A stretch of DNA of 64,000 nucleotides. Origin: Chiridota heheva. Lineage: Eukaryota; Echinodermata; Holothuroidea; Apodida; Chiridotidae. Below are positions 34,240 through 45,392 of this stretch, one piece after another; position 1 is the stretch's first letter, and each line of letters starts with the position of its first letter. The stretch is from positions 1 through 64,000 of the forward strand of contig JAIGNY010004599.1 of NCBI GenBank assembly GCA_020152595.1, read 5' to 3'. The notes below the pieces were generated by a model. It was not told the DNA's origin. It did no database searches and saw only the letters and a list, made by a program, of their open reading frames with translations. The position numbers and the translations under genes were made by a program.

Positions 34240-34740
34240 GAAAAGCGTGATGCCCATCGCATTTCTGTTGTGTTGAGCTGTGCTGACTTCAAGTAAACCA
34301 GAGGGTTGTGATTTGTGTAGACTGTAAACTGTGACCCATGTAAGTAATCTCGAAACTTTTCAGTTACTGCCTAGGTGAGTGCCAACAGTTCCAATTTGAA
34401 TGCCGAGTAATTGGAATCATTTTTCTCTGCAGGTTTTAGTGTACAGCTGGCGAAGGCAAATACTCTCCTGTCCTTCATCCACCTGTGATAATACTCTCGT
34501 CCCTGAGTACTTGCATCGGTGAATACCAAAAATGGCTTTGTGTAATCTGGATACGCTAATACAGGTGCAGTTGTTAAAGATTTCTTTAGTTGGTCAAAGG
34601 ACTCTTGTTGTTCACTTAACTATTGGAAAGGTTTAGGTTGTTTTTGTTGTCCCATTTCCATTCTTCTTTTTCTTTGTAACACCCACAAGTACAATTTAAC
34701 AGCAATCTTGGAAAAGTCCTTGATGAATCGTCTATAGTAT
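34240..34740 (-). pseudogene. Gypsy RT thumb and RNase H
   Basis: Minus strand. 'GYYRRFIKDFSKIA' near 34735-34694 is the end of Gypsy RT. Lower down are 'PFLVFTDASTQG' (first RNase H Asp) and 'FTVYTNHNPLVYLKSA', ending 'TEMRWASRFSSF'. Stops and small shifts are present. The sequence upstream, the RT palm, is replaced by the minisatellite starting near 34733. Confidence 0.8.
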
Positions 34741-35494
34741 CCGACTACTGTATAGTGTCCTGCTACTGCATAGTGTCCTGTTACTGTATAGTGTCCTGTT
34801 ACTGTATAGTGTCCTGTTACTGTATAGTGTCCTGCTACTGTATAGTGTCCTGCTACTGTATAGTGTCCTGCTATACTGTATAGTGTCCTGCTACTGTATA
34901 GTGTCCTGCTACTGTATAGTGTCCTGCTATTGTATAGTGTCCTGCCACTGTATAGTGTCCTGCTACTGTATAGTGTCCTGCCACTGTATAGTGTCCTACT
35001 GCTGTATAGTGTCCTGCTAATGTGTAATTTCCTGCTACTATATAGTGTCCTGCTACTGTATAGTGTCCTGCTATTTTATAGTGTCCTGCTGCGTTATAGT
35101 GTCCTGCTACTTTATAGTGTCCTGCTACTTTATAGTGTCCTGCTACTGTATAGTGTCCTGCTACTATATACTGCCCTGCTACTATATAGTGTCCTGCTAC
35201 TATATAGTGTCCTACTACTATGTAGTGTCATGCTACTATATAGTGTCCCGCTATTATATAGTGTCCCGCTACTATATAGTGTCCTGCTCTATATATTGTC
35301 CTGCTACTATATAGTGTCCTACTACTATATATTGTCCTGCTACTATATAGTGTCCTACTACTATATAGTGTCCTACTACTATATGTTGTCCTGCTACTAT
35401 ATAAGTGTCCTACTACTATATAGTGTCCTGCTACTATATAGTGTCACGATATTATATAGTGCCCCGCTACTATATAGTGTCCCGCTACTATCTG
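34733..35494. repeat. 18-bp minisatellite (~42 units) within Gypsy RT
   Basis: Unit 'tgctactgtatagtgtcc' with substitutions and occasional indels. Units on the left carry 'ctgtatag', while those from about 35160 rightwards carry 'ctatatag', so variants are spatially sorted. 18 bp is six codons, giving long Tyr-Ser-Val-Leu-Leu-Leu frames on the plus strand; these are by-products. Confidence 0.95.
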
Positions 35495-35518
35495 TATGAA
35501 AATGTGACTTGTGGTCAT

Positions 35519-35854
35519 AATGCTGTTCATTTAAATCTGAACGTACATAAACCAGAATACATTCACAAGGTTACTACTTTTAGGAAGTTTCGTGGTCTCA
35601 GTTTTCCCAATTTCATTGAGGACATAAGAAACTGTGAACCCCTGAAGAATGTGGGTCGACCGGTTAATGAGTTAGTGCGTTCCTACAACACATGCCTAAA
35701 CGAAATAGTCGATCGCCATGCACCAAAATGCACAAAGTCTATTATTTTGAGACCCCATGCCTTCTGGTACACAGCTGAACTCAGGGAGGCAAAACACGAA
35801 CGTAGGAGGGCTGAGAGAGTTTGGAGGAAGACACGTCTGACCGTAAACTGGTAG
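35519..35854 (+). pseudogene. LINE endonuclease end and linker
   Basis: Open frame containing 'HNAVHLNLNVHKP' (the final His box of APE endonucleases with the expected SDH mutated) and the linker 'RPHAFWYTAELREAKHERRR', typical between endonuclease and RT in this LINE group. Starts directly at the minisatellite border. Confidence 0.7.
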
Positions 35855-36251
35855 ATTTACAAACAAAACAATGTGAAGTTGTGATTAAGCTTCTGATCCC
35901 AAAAAAAACAGTGTTTTTATTGCAACAAAATAGCCGAATGTGGCGGCGATCAAAAGAGACTGTTTAATCTCGCTAAGCACATGATGGGTGTTGCGGGTGA
36001 TGCAACGTTGCCAACATACATATGAATTGAAGATCTCGCCAATAGATTTGGAAATCCTTTGTGAGAAAAATAAAAGGCATCCGTAAGGAGATCGATGCAG
36101 TACCTGCGATGTCTAATATTATGTCGGATGATAACATTTTTACTAAAATTCCTCTAACATCATTTGCCCCTACTATTGAGGATGAGTACGAACATTAATT
36201 GAAAGGTCTCCACCAAAGTCATGTAGTCTAGACCCGATGCCTACCTGACTA

Positions 36252-37123
36252 TTGAAACATTGTGTAAATGAACTGATGCCAATCATCACTGCTATCATTA
36301 ACCAATCACTTGTTAAGTCAGTTGTACCACCCTGCTTTAAGCGTTCAAATGTGAACCCACTAATCAAAAAACCTGGATTAGATAAAGAGGGGCTAAAGGA
36401 CTACCGACCTGTATCAAACGTATCTTTCATCTCAAAACTTGTCGAAAAAGTTGTGGCATCACGCCTCCCAGCATATCGCAAGTTCCATTCCATTGAGGCC
36501 ACATTGCTTAGAGTGCACAACGATATTGCTGCAGCTCTTGACAAGAAGGCAAACACTGCCTTAATCATGTTAGATCTTTCTGCAGCTTTTGATCTTATCG
36601 ATTTTAAGATTTTTTTAATTGTCTTGAACATACATTTTGAATTGTCTTAAATTTATTGCAGTGGTTTAGGTCCTATATAAATGATCGAGTACAATGTGTG
36701 GAAATAGACAATGTAGTATCTTGTAAAAATCAGTTAAATATTGGGGCTCCACAAGAATCAGTCTTAGGTCCTTTGATATGCTGTATGCTTTCCCGTCCAG
36801 TAGGGAAAATCATCAAGCGCCATAAGATCAAATATATAACGCCTGTGTTGCGTGACTTGCATTGGCTGCCGACTCATTACAGGTTTAGTTTCAAAATTCT
36901 GTTATATACTTATAAGGTTCTCAATGGTTTAGCCCCTATCTACCTCACAGATCGTGTGCATAAATATCAACCAACTAGATCTCTTCGGTCCAAGAACAAG
37001 TCAATATTAAGTAAACGAATTATTAGAACATCTACTTACGAAAATAGACGGTTTGATCATTCAGCTGCAGTATTGTGGAATGATTTACCAGATGAAGCCA
37101 AGCGTGCAATAAATATTAATTAA
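36252..37123 (+). pseudogene. LINE reverse transcriptase with palm deleted
   Basis: Two frames, 36252-36650 and 36656-37123, separated by a stop at 36648-36650. The first has RT motifs up to the catalytic 'LDLSAAFD'. The second passes from 'VLGPLICCM' to 'GKIIKRHK' and then to the post-RT tail 'ITPVLRDLHWLP', so the FADD-bearing segment is missing. A deletion of roughly a few hundred codons is inferred from usual LINE spacing. Confidence 0.8.
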
Positions 37124-37221
37124 TTCAAAAAACATGTAAAAACTTACCTTTCTAGAGCTGCCTTTTAAATCATGTAAAAACTTACCTTTTATATATATAT
37201 TTATTAGATCATCAAGATTGT

Positions 37222-37609
<388 letters not shown>

Positions 37610-37754
37610 TTTTAGCTTTTACAATGAATTTAAATTTCTGTACATATATCGCTCATTTACTATTTTAAAGTTTTAAATCTTATAAACCTTTTTATATTTG
37701 TATTTTTACCAGTTAATTTATTGTTTTTTCTTGACTTCTATGTTTGTATTGTAA

Positions 37755-37790
37755 AGCGCCTTAGAGCAATTTTATATTGGATAAGGCGCT
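37755..37790 (+). other. LINE 3'-end hairpin
   Basis: AGCGCCTTA (37755-37763) pairs with TAAGGCGCT (37782-37790), a 9-bp stem, followed by 'atataaattctgtaaaatga'. I know this type of 3' terminal hairpin from CR1/L2-like LINEs of marine invertebrates, where the RT is thought to recognise the RNA end. Confidence 0.75.
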
Positions 37791-37826
37791 ATATAAATTC
37801 TGTAAAATGAAATAAATAATATATAG

Positions 37827-38095
37827 TTCCCCGTTAACGGGGTGCCCCGTTACCGCGGCGCCCCGTTACCGCGGCGCCCCGTTACCGCGGCGCCCCGTTA
37901 CCGCGGCGCCCCGTTACCGCGGCGCCCCGTTACCGCGGCGCCCCGTTACCGCGGCGCCCCGTTGCCGCGGCGCCCCGCTACCGCTGTCACCCGCTACCGA
38001 TGTACTCCGCTACCGCGGTGCTTCGCTACCGCGGTATCCTGCTACCACGGTTCCCCACTACCACGGTGCCCCGCTACTACAGTAACCCTCTACTA
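37827..38095. repeat. 16-bp GC-rich minisatellite at the LINE 3' end
   Basis: Unit 'ccccgttaccgcggcg' repeats perfectly about eight times and then decays rightwards ('ccccgctaccgctgtc', 'actccgctaccgcggtgc', 'ctactaccaattc'). The unit holds two palindromes, ccgcgg and ggcgcc. It abuts the LINE tail on the left and Gypsy RT on the right. Confidence 0.9.
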
Positions 38096-38099
38096 CCAA

Positions 38100-38835
38100 T
38101 TCTTGGATATGTTGTTTGACTTGTTGATACATCTGGGGAGGAATGCGTCGGTGTCTCTCTTTAATGGGTGGGCTATCTCCTGTTGGGATTTCATGCTGGA
38201 TGGTAGTTGCATGTCCCAAATCTGTTTACCCCATTGAAAATACTTATCTATGTTTGTTTACTAGTTCCTGCAACATATTTTCTTGTTCAGATGATACAAA
38301 TTTCTTGGTTTACATTCATTTCTATGTTCTGGGACTCAGTTGTTGTGTATTGGAGATTAATTGCAACTTCCACAGTGTCTTCATCAAGGTTGTTCAAATC
38401 TGCCTGAGTCGTCTCAATGTCTTCACTATCAATCTTGAAAAGTTTGCCAAGTTTTGTTGATCTGTAAATTCTTACATTCATTACTCTGACTGGTGTGTTA
38501 CCATCTGTGACCTCAGCAAGATATTTTGCAATTCTGACATTTCTTGGTAGCTTGTTGTGATCTGTTGGCTCAATCATTGCAATATAACTTTTACAGTTCA
38601 CTTGCTGTCTGCACTTCCCTGTGATAATCATTTCAGTCTTGGCTGGGATGGTTATATGATGACGTGTCACTGGTCTTACAAAGCCAACTTGTCCATCTTT
38701 GCCTGCAAAATTGTAATCATCCTCCATACTTTGATGTACTTTTGGTTCCATTCCTTCCAAGTGTTTTAAATATTGTTGACCATGGTTGCTGAACAGTTTC
38801 TGTCGTACACATCTGATTACATTAATTCCCAACAA
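38100..38835 (-). pseudogene. Gypsy protease-RT spacer and RT N-terminus
   Basis: Minus strand. 38835-38287 opens with 'MLGINVIRC' and carries 'RHHITIPAKTEMIITGKC', the beta-rich spacer between protease and RT in Gypsy pol. After a stop or shift, 38290-38100 shows 'TDLGHATTIQHEIPTGDSPP' and 'RRIPPQMYQQVKQHIQEL', the standard entry into RT. The palm that should follow is replaced by the repeat block starting at 38095. Confidence 0.8.
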
Positions 38836-38959
38836 GCAAGGTACATTTTATGCAGGAGTCTCTTTCACAATTAATATTCATACATAAGGTAAGTAAATGT
38901 CCATTATTTTTATTTCAGTCTCCATATAGGCAGAATATAGAATTGATAGTCCATTCGCA

Positions 38960-39188
38960 GCTTTTAGTCTCAGCCAGGTTGTATCTTCTTTTTTCCTTTG
39001 TAGATTTTGGAAATGTTTATTTGCGAAGTCTTGGTTAAGTGCTGTGAACCAGTATCGATGATGCATTTCGTTTTTATTCTAGCAATCTCTATATTCATGG
39101 CCACATAATCTCCAATTAAATTATTCTCATGGTCATGTAGAGTAAAGGACTCTTCTTGCAAAATTTCACTTTCCATTGTACGGTCCAC
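38960..39188 (-). pseudogene. Gypsy aspartic protease
   Basis: Minus-strand frame with 'VAMNIEIARIKTKCIIDTGS', where D-T-G is the protease active site (plus-strand positions about 39045-39060). The frame then shifts ('KTSQINISKIYKGK'). Confidence 0.75.
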
Positions 39189-39599
39189 AACAATGGATTT
39201 TGTTAGTTTAAATGATCATCAGTTCTTTGTTGTTTGACATCTTTGAATTGCTGTGTATCTTGTGCTGTGTTTGCAAAGCAGAGTTGGTCTTCTACCATGC
39301 TGTGACCTAATTGGATCATATTGGAACTCATATTCCTCCACTGGGCTCCAGAAGCAATTTGTTTCTGTGAATTGGAGTGACCCAAGGCCAGATGATTTTC
39401 TATCTGTGCATAATACACTCTTGCCTCGTAATGGTCCCTGGGCACCATTTTATCTCTGGATATGTACTGGTCCCGAAGGGCATTCTGGTCTCCGTGATTA
39501 TACTGGTCTCGCTGATTATACTGGTCCCAGTGGTTACACTGGTCTCTGTTTAGGAGTGAAAATGTGTAACCCTGTCCTCTGATTGGTAACATAACCACA

Positions 39600-40410
39600 A
39601 TGCGTGACTTTGTATGTCCTTAGGTGACACGGTGCAATAATTCAGAAACTTTATTTAAACAAAAAAATGTGAGGACAAGCTGTCCTCACAAGCCTGTTTT
39701 GTTGTCAAAAAATTGGTTGCAAGAAGTGAATATGTACTAAACCTGACATGATCATCAGACTTACAATCTTATCGTTTTTTGCATAATTGTTTTCAGCAGT
39801 GCCAAAAAAAATTCCAAAGTGGGAAATTAAAAAACATTTCAATTCTTTTCAACCTAATATCGATCTTGGTTGTAATTTGCTTGAATGTACATTGGGTTTG
39901 TCCGAAAAAGTGCTGGGGGCTGCAAAACTGGACTTTCCGAAAATTGGAAAGCCATGACCCCTTTGCTCCTGCAAGTGCGGCACCCTTGGCTCGGGAATGC
40001 AGTCAAATATGTCATGTTATTGTTTTCCAAATGTATATCTGGTTGTCGGCGGGCTCTTTTGTCAATGTTATAATGGTTTAGACCGGCCTTATATTTTCTA
40101 CATGACGCCAAACAAAGAATTTGTTAGAATAATCTTTTAACGAAAAACAGGTTTCTCAAATGATAGGCCCATTAAATGATCCTTCCAGATTGAAAACTGC
40201 CGAATTAGTTTATTGAAGGAGTTTGTGGTGTTGGTTGAGCTTGATTCCTCTCTTAGTGGATTGGGGCAAGAACAATGACTCATACATTTATTGTATAAAA
40301 TATTTCAGGAATGAGAGGCAAGTGCGGATATCCTCTGCCCCAGATCATGACATCATACTCCATGTTTTGTTTTCCCTTTTTCAAAGGTAACCAGAAACAT
40401 ACTTTTTAAA
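39600..40410. other. ~800-bp interruption of Gypsy gag
   Basis: Separates two stretches of DQY-rich coding. No protein motif on either strand. It begins near a minus-strand AATAAA-type signal (about 39651-39657 as 'tttattt') and a 10-bp perfect hairpin at 39668-39690. Probably another small inserted element, but no terminal repeats or duplications could be assigned. Confidence 0.4.
39668..39690. other. Perfect 10-bp hairpin
   Basis: TGTGAGGACA, three-base loop AGC, TGTCCTCACA. A-rich on the left. Function unknown; not like a histone stem-loop or a bacterial terminator in context. Confidence 0.6.
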
Positions 40411-41651
40411 AAAAGCACTTATTGAACGTAATTTGATTCAGACGTTGTTTTCTTAGAAATAAGCTACAACAAAAAATGGGCTTGCAACAAAACATATTAA
40501 AACCTGTTTGTTTAAGAGCTATACTGGTATTGGTGCTTATACTGTTTCCAGTTGTAATACTGGTCTCGGTGAATATACTGGTCTTGGCGGGCATACTGAT
40601 CTCAGAATTGTCTGTTTTATGTAGGACAATTTCTTGCAATGTGCCCCCGTTCCTGGTAAATCCAGTATGTAAGACTAGCCGGTTGATAACTTTGTTGCTC
40701 TCTAGGTGTTGCATGACCATTTTACATTTTTTACTTGCTCCTGAATATAATTCATTTCCCTTCTTAATTCCTCTATCTCCTCCAGTATAACCCTTGTTTC
40801 TGTGTTCTTATCTTTTTCTTCTTTTTTCTGTCGTTGCTTGCCCTTTGCATACTTACTGCTGCCAAAATTTCATCGTTGTTGCTCAACTCTTTTTCAATTT
40901 CAATACTTTCGTTTTTTAGCACCAAAAATGTCACCGTCGAATTTCTCCTTGCTTCTCTTTTCATTTCCGAGCGAATGGTCGAGCTTCTAATTCCCTCAAT
41001 TAATTTGTCTCTCAGCATGTCTTGCTTCATCATTTCTCAGGGATCGGTTCTTTATTTTACCCTCTAACATTTGCAGTTTTAAGGCGTAACTTCTAATATC
41101 TTCACCTGACTGTTTTGTGAGGGCATATAAACTTGCAAGGATGTTTGTGGTAGGTGTCTTATCACCATAGATGCTGTGAAGTTTTTCCAGAATTTTCGTT
41201 GCCGAGCTTCTTTCCTCAGTCTCCATCACCAATATTAATATAGATATCTCGTAATGAGAAATGGTTTCTGTTCCTCTGGTGTATTCCAGGTCTTTGTTGC
41301 AATTTCAACCTCGATTTTCCATTCTTCAAATGAAGGGTCATTTGGAGACACCCCCTTGCCTGTGAAAATTGGTATCTTCATGTCCATAGGGATGTAAGAA
41401 ATAGGCATGATGATGTGGTCCCGTTACTTTCGACCCTGGTGAGGGTAGTTTGTGTAATGGAATCTTCCTTTATCTTAATTCATATTTAAATCAACTGAAT
41501 CAAAATAAAATTTGTACTATATCAGATAAACCTCCAAGAAAATTTTGTACACAACCCAAGCCCTGCACCTACATGTACACTTTTTAAATACAATTTTAAA
41601 GTTGTGCGCTGCCCTGTGATTTCAATTTTGTAACTGTGCCAGTACACCAAC

Positions 41652-41668
41652 ACTTCTGACACCAGTGT
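41652..41668 (-). other. Gypsy no. 1 primer-binding site (tRNA-Leu type)
   Basis: The plus strand reads 'cacttctgacacca', so the element strand reads TGGTGTCAGAAGTG. This is complementary to the 3' end of animal tRNA-Leu with CCA added. It lies just inside the presumed 5' LTR end and upstream of gag, as expected. Confidence 0.75.
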
Positions 41669-41669
41669 A

Positions 41670-42430
41670 ACAGGAAGGGTTTTTTCATGCACTGGGTTTC
41701 TCCACTAAGAGTATGGTGACTCCAAGGAGAGCAATTACAGAATTAAAAAAACACAGAACAGCGTAAAATGTGATTCACAAACAAAATTTATTCAAGTAAA
41801 AGAAAAGGCTAAATTCACAATACTAAATACTGGCCAGTATTATATATAAATAATTTTTCCTTAATCTATCAATCAATCTAAATTCCTTCAACACACCATA
41901 CAATCGCCGACCGGTCCACTCACACTCGTATCTAAATCTGCTCTCCGAATTAATTTTTGTAAAACAGTTTTTAGAATCACAATAAATCAAACTTAAATTT
42001 AAACCTATATTCACGCTTAAAAGTGATTCTTCACGCACATCACGCACACTTGCATACAAAACGAACGCTTCACACACACACATTCTCTCACGCTGTAAAA
42101 ACATCTGTGGCGTCATAGTATTGCGTGAGGTGAACCATAGAAACAATGCATCCAAATGTGACGAATGTTGACAACTGACACAGACAAACAGATCCTCGGA
42201 GTTTATTGGTAAAAGAAGTTTTTTTATATTTAATTTCTTAACATTTTCTTGAGGAAGACGCCACTTGAATACAAGTAAATTAAATATTTAAGTTGCAACG
42301 TAAGTGCAGGGAAAGTGGAAATGCTTCAGTGCAAGCCTACGTATCCTAACGCTACTACCGTCCTGACGTTATCAACGTTAGTGTATGCCTAGGCATATGC
42401 TAATTACGCGAATATTCACAAAGTTACATG
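41670..42430 (-). repeat. Presumed 5' LTR of Gypsy no. 1
   Basis: Lies upstream (minus strand) of the primer-binding site. The LTR inner edge would be '...cctgttaca' (plus strand 'tgtaacagg', 41670). No coding. A second LTR copy was not found by eye near 32046-32800, so the LTR identity rests on position and the TGT/ACA edge. Confidence 0.5.
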
Positions 42431-43690
42431 TAGGTAAAAGAGCTATCAAATATATTAGGAAAACATTATATGTGGACAATCTCCTTGCTTCAATCGACAT
42501 ACGACCGTCGCAATAGAGCTTGTGGAGCGCCTTAGAAACATTATTAGTAAGGGTGGCTTCAGGCTCACTAAATGGGTGCCGTCCTCACGAGTCTCCCAGA
42601 ATCCGAGAGAGCTCCGAATATACCTAGCAGTCTAGAGACTCTTCCAACTGAGCGAACACTCGGGGTGAGTTGGAATGCGGAAAATGACAATACCGTGTTT
42701 GAAGTGTCATTGCCAGACAAACCCTTTACAAGTAGAGGGCTACTGTCGATATCAAGCTCTATTTTTGACCCCCTAGGCTTTGCTGTCCCCTTTTTCTCAT
42801 TGTCGATCTCTCCTACAAGTTATATGTCGAAAGGGATCAGACTGGGATGAACCCTTAAGGGACGAAGAACTTGCGACGTGGAAGGAATGGTTCCAACATG
42901 TCCCTCAGCTGTCGTCTGTTTAGATGCATAGATGGCTTAAGTTAGATAAGCCACAGCGTGTCCAGCTTTAAATGTTTTGTGACGCATCTCAGAGAAGATA
43001 TGTAGCATATCTCCGCGTGATAAGTTATGACGATGAAGTGAGCTGTTCGTTCGTCCAAGGCTAGGCCAAAGTTAGTCTGATAAAGTTTGTATTGATTCCC
43101 AGGCTCGAGTTGATGGCTGCGGTTCTTGCTGTGACGCTGTACAGGTCAATCAGACAAGAGATTAGATTTGATCTCGTGACACAATATTTTAAGCAGACAC
43201 CATGATTGTCCTTGGATACATTCGCAACGAGGAAAAGCGGTTTAAGACTTTTGTTGCAAATAGAGTGTCCAAGATTCGTGAAAATTCCTCTCCAAGTCAG
43301 TGGAGACACGTGGGCTCAAAGGAAAATTCAGCAGATGATGGGTCTAGGGGTACTGATTATTTGAATACGTGGCTGACTGGGCCAAACCTTCTGTTGAAGA
43401 AAGAAAGCGAGTGGTCGTCATCGAAACTTGGTGAAATGGACTTTTCTGGAAATACAGGAAGAAAGTCCGTTGTTCTTAACGTAACTACCTCGGTCATTGA
43501 TGATATTTTCGAGGAGTTAACGTCGAGGTCCTCATCGTGGACCAGGTTGATCACGCTTTTAGCTTGGGTTCTTCGCTTCGTTGATTAGTCTAGAGGTGTA
43601 TTGTCAAATAGTAGCAGAAATCTGTTCGTATCAGAAATCGATGCAAGTGAAACTACCGTAATTGCATGGGTCTAAAATTCGGCATTTATA
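42431..43690 (+). pseudogene. BEL no. 1 RT palm, thumb and RNase H
   Basis: Resumes with Y-V-D-N at 42469-42480, where Pao RT has YVDD; the second catalytic Asp codon is now Asn. 42572-42850 has 'TLGVSWNAENDNTVFEVSLP' and 'SIFDPLGFAVPF', the standard Pao region after RT. 43202-43588 has 'RFKTFVANRVSKIRE', 'SQWRHVGSKENSADDGSRG' and a Trp-rich tail, the RNase H end and linker. Frames change near 42500, 42850 and 43190. Confidence 0.85.
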
Positions 43691-43739
43691 TCCTGGCAGC
43701 ATGACCAACGATTAATCAAACTCAGCCTGTTCTCTTTGA

Positions 43740-44880
43740 ACATTTACCTTGAGTAGGTGGTCGTCTTGATAATGCTGATTTGAGAAATGACGTCAAGCAC
43801 CCCGTTATCTTGCCTCCTAAAGGAGATGTGATAACGCTCATTATCAGACATCATGAGTCTGTAGGTCATGGTGGCTTGTTCACGACTTTAAGCGCGATTC
43901 AGCACAAGTTTTGGCTATTAAATGGTCGAACTGTAGTGAAGAATATACTAAGCAAGTGTGTTGTCTGCCGTAAGATATTTGCAAGGCCAGCTGGACACAT
44001 AATCGCTTCATTACCTTTGGAAAGAGTTTCTTCAGACAAACCTTCTTTTAGTTTTGTCGGCGTCGACTATTTTGGGCCGTTCGAATTAAAATGAGGTCGT
44101 TCGACCGTAAACAGATACAGTTGTATGTATACTTGTTTGTCATCGAGAGCTGTACATTTGGAAGTCTCTCAATCCCTAGATGCTGATTCGTTTCTTAATG
44201 CATTCCGACGCTTTTTGGCAAGAATAGGACAGCCAGAAAAGATGTACAGCGACAATGGCTCATATTTCCAGGCTGGCGAGAAAGAGTTGAGAGATGCTCA
44301 TAAAAACATGAGTAAAGACGACGTCAAAGTATATCTTCATGGTAAGGGTTGTGAGTGGCACTGTAACTCGCCCACAGCAAGCCATTTGGAAGGAGCCTGG
44401 GAAAGGCTGATCAGGTTAGTCAGAAGGATTCTTCGTGGTGTCGTGAGACAGCAAACAGTAACTGATAAGGTCATGACTACTGTACTAGTCGAAGTTGAAT
44501 CAACTCTCAACTCTAGACCTCTCACTGACTTCTCATCAGACCACAGAATGAGGAGCCTATTACTCCGAACCAACTACTGTTGATGAAACAGGAGCCTGAC
44601 ACCCGAGTAATCGCAAGAACCTCCTACGGCCGAAGAAGGTGGTTGCAGGTGTAGTACCTTGCTTCTTTGCTTTGGAAGAGATCGCGTAAGGAATATCTTC
44701 CTCCTCCAAAAACGCATTAAGTGAAATACTCCAAAAGAAAATGTCGTTGATGGGGACGTAGTTCTCCTAACCGATGAAACCACTTCACGTGGTAGATGAT
44801 CTTTAGAGAGAATCTGTAAGGTATCCAGAGTGAGAAGTGTTGAGGTTTAGATCCGTAATAAACCACTAAAAGACCACTTG
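43740..44880 (+). pseudogene. BEL no. 1 integrase and DUF5641 tail
   Basis: 43780-44094: zinc-binding region ('HHESVGHGG' ... 'CVVCRKIF') and 'GVDYFGPFELK' with the first catalytic Asp. A TGA at 44092-44094 stands where an Arg codon is usual (CGA to TGA is a likely CpG decay). 44125-44583: 'MYTCLSSRAVHLEVSQSLDA', 'MYSDNGSYF' with the second Asp, and 'ASHLEGAWERLIR' with the catalytic Glu. After a shift near 44560, DUF5641-like 'DGDVVLLTDETTSRGR' follows around 44750-44800. All three catalytic acids survive although the frame is broken. Confidence 0.9.
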
Positions 44881-44983
44881 CAAAATTGCGTGTAGTGCAA
44901 AAGGCTTATGAATAGTGTTGATTGTAGAATTTTCTTTTTGAATTTATTTCGCGTTTATTGATGTAAATTTTTTATAGATTTAC

Positions 44984-44990
44984 AGGGGAG
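44984..44990 (+). other. Polypurine tract of BEL no. 1
   Basis: 'aggggag' directly before the 3' LTR at 44991; the usual plus-strand priming site of LTR elements. Confidence 0.6.
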
Positions 44991-45392
44991 CGTAAATGAA
45001 TTTCTGATTGTTTTTTTTTTTTAACATTGTTACATCAGGAATATTTTGCGCGCGTTTCTTTCATTCTAAATGTTGTGTTTTGCGTCGTCGTGCGTCTTGC
45101 TGTGCGTGTTGTTGTGAGTGGATTTTGTTTGCGCGTGTGAGTTGCATTGCGCGGTGTTTTGTTTGTGCGTAGAGTTAATTATTGATGTAATTGTTTTTTT
45201 CCTAAATCTGTTTCTGGAATTTAATCGCAATATCGATTGATGTGACTAAATGTGAGGTCTTTGTTTTTATTATTTTCCATTGATTGGCCAAAAATTTAAT
45301 TCACTAGATTACAAATACAAATACCAATAACAGTGAAAGATTAACAGATTAAAAAATCAGTTTAAAGGAAACGAATTTGATGTTTTCATAAA
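44991..45392 (+). repeat. 3' LTR of BEL no. 1 (right end truncated)
   Basis: Aligns to 22582-22984 through 'gtaaat', 'atattttgcgcgcgtttctt', 'tgagttgcattgcgcggtgt' and 'ccattgattggccaaaaatt'. Similarity stops near 'cataaagt' at 45392, about 40-45 bp before the end seen in the 5' copy. LTR differences are numerous, so the insertion is old. Confidence 0.85.

Larger units (their letters stand above)
39200..41410 (-). pseudogene. Gypsy gag: capsid, decayed zinc knuckle, DQY-rich repeats
   Basis: Minus strand. Gag starts near 41406 ('MDMKIPIFTGKGVSPNDPSF'). Capsid-like segments follow at 41232-40996 ('LASLYALTKQSGEDIRSYAL') and 41033-40773. Near 40670-40620 is 'ERGHIARNCP', the remains of a CCHC knuckle lacking its first cysteines. 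Then an Asp-Gln-Tyr-rich low-complexity segment appears in two pieces, 40600-40540 and 39560-39440, separated by about 800 bp of unrelated DNA. 39598-39203 is the final gag piece, before the protease. Confidence 0.7.

Noticed and set aside
34930..35499. 189-codon Tyr-Ser-Val-Leu repeat protein
   Set aside because: An 18-bp minisatellite reads as a six-residue repeat; no start context, no relatives known to me.
37842..38237. Arg/Pro-rich repeat protein
   Set aside because: Translation of the 16-bp GC-rich minisatellite followed by antisense Gypsy sequence.
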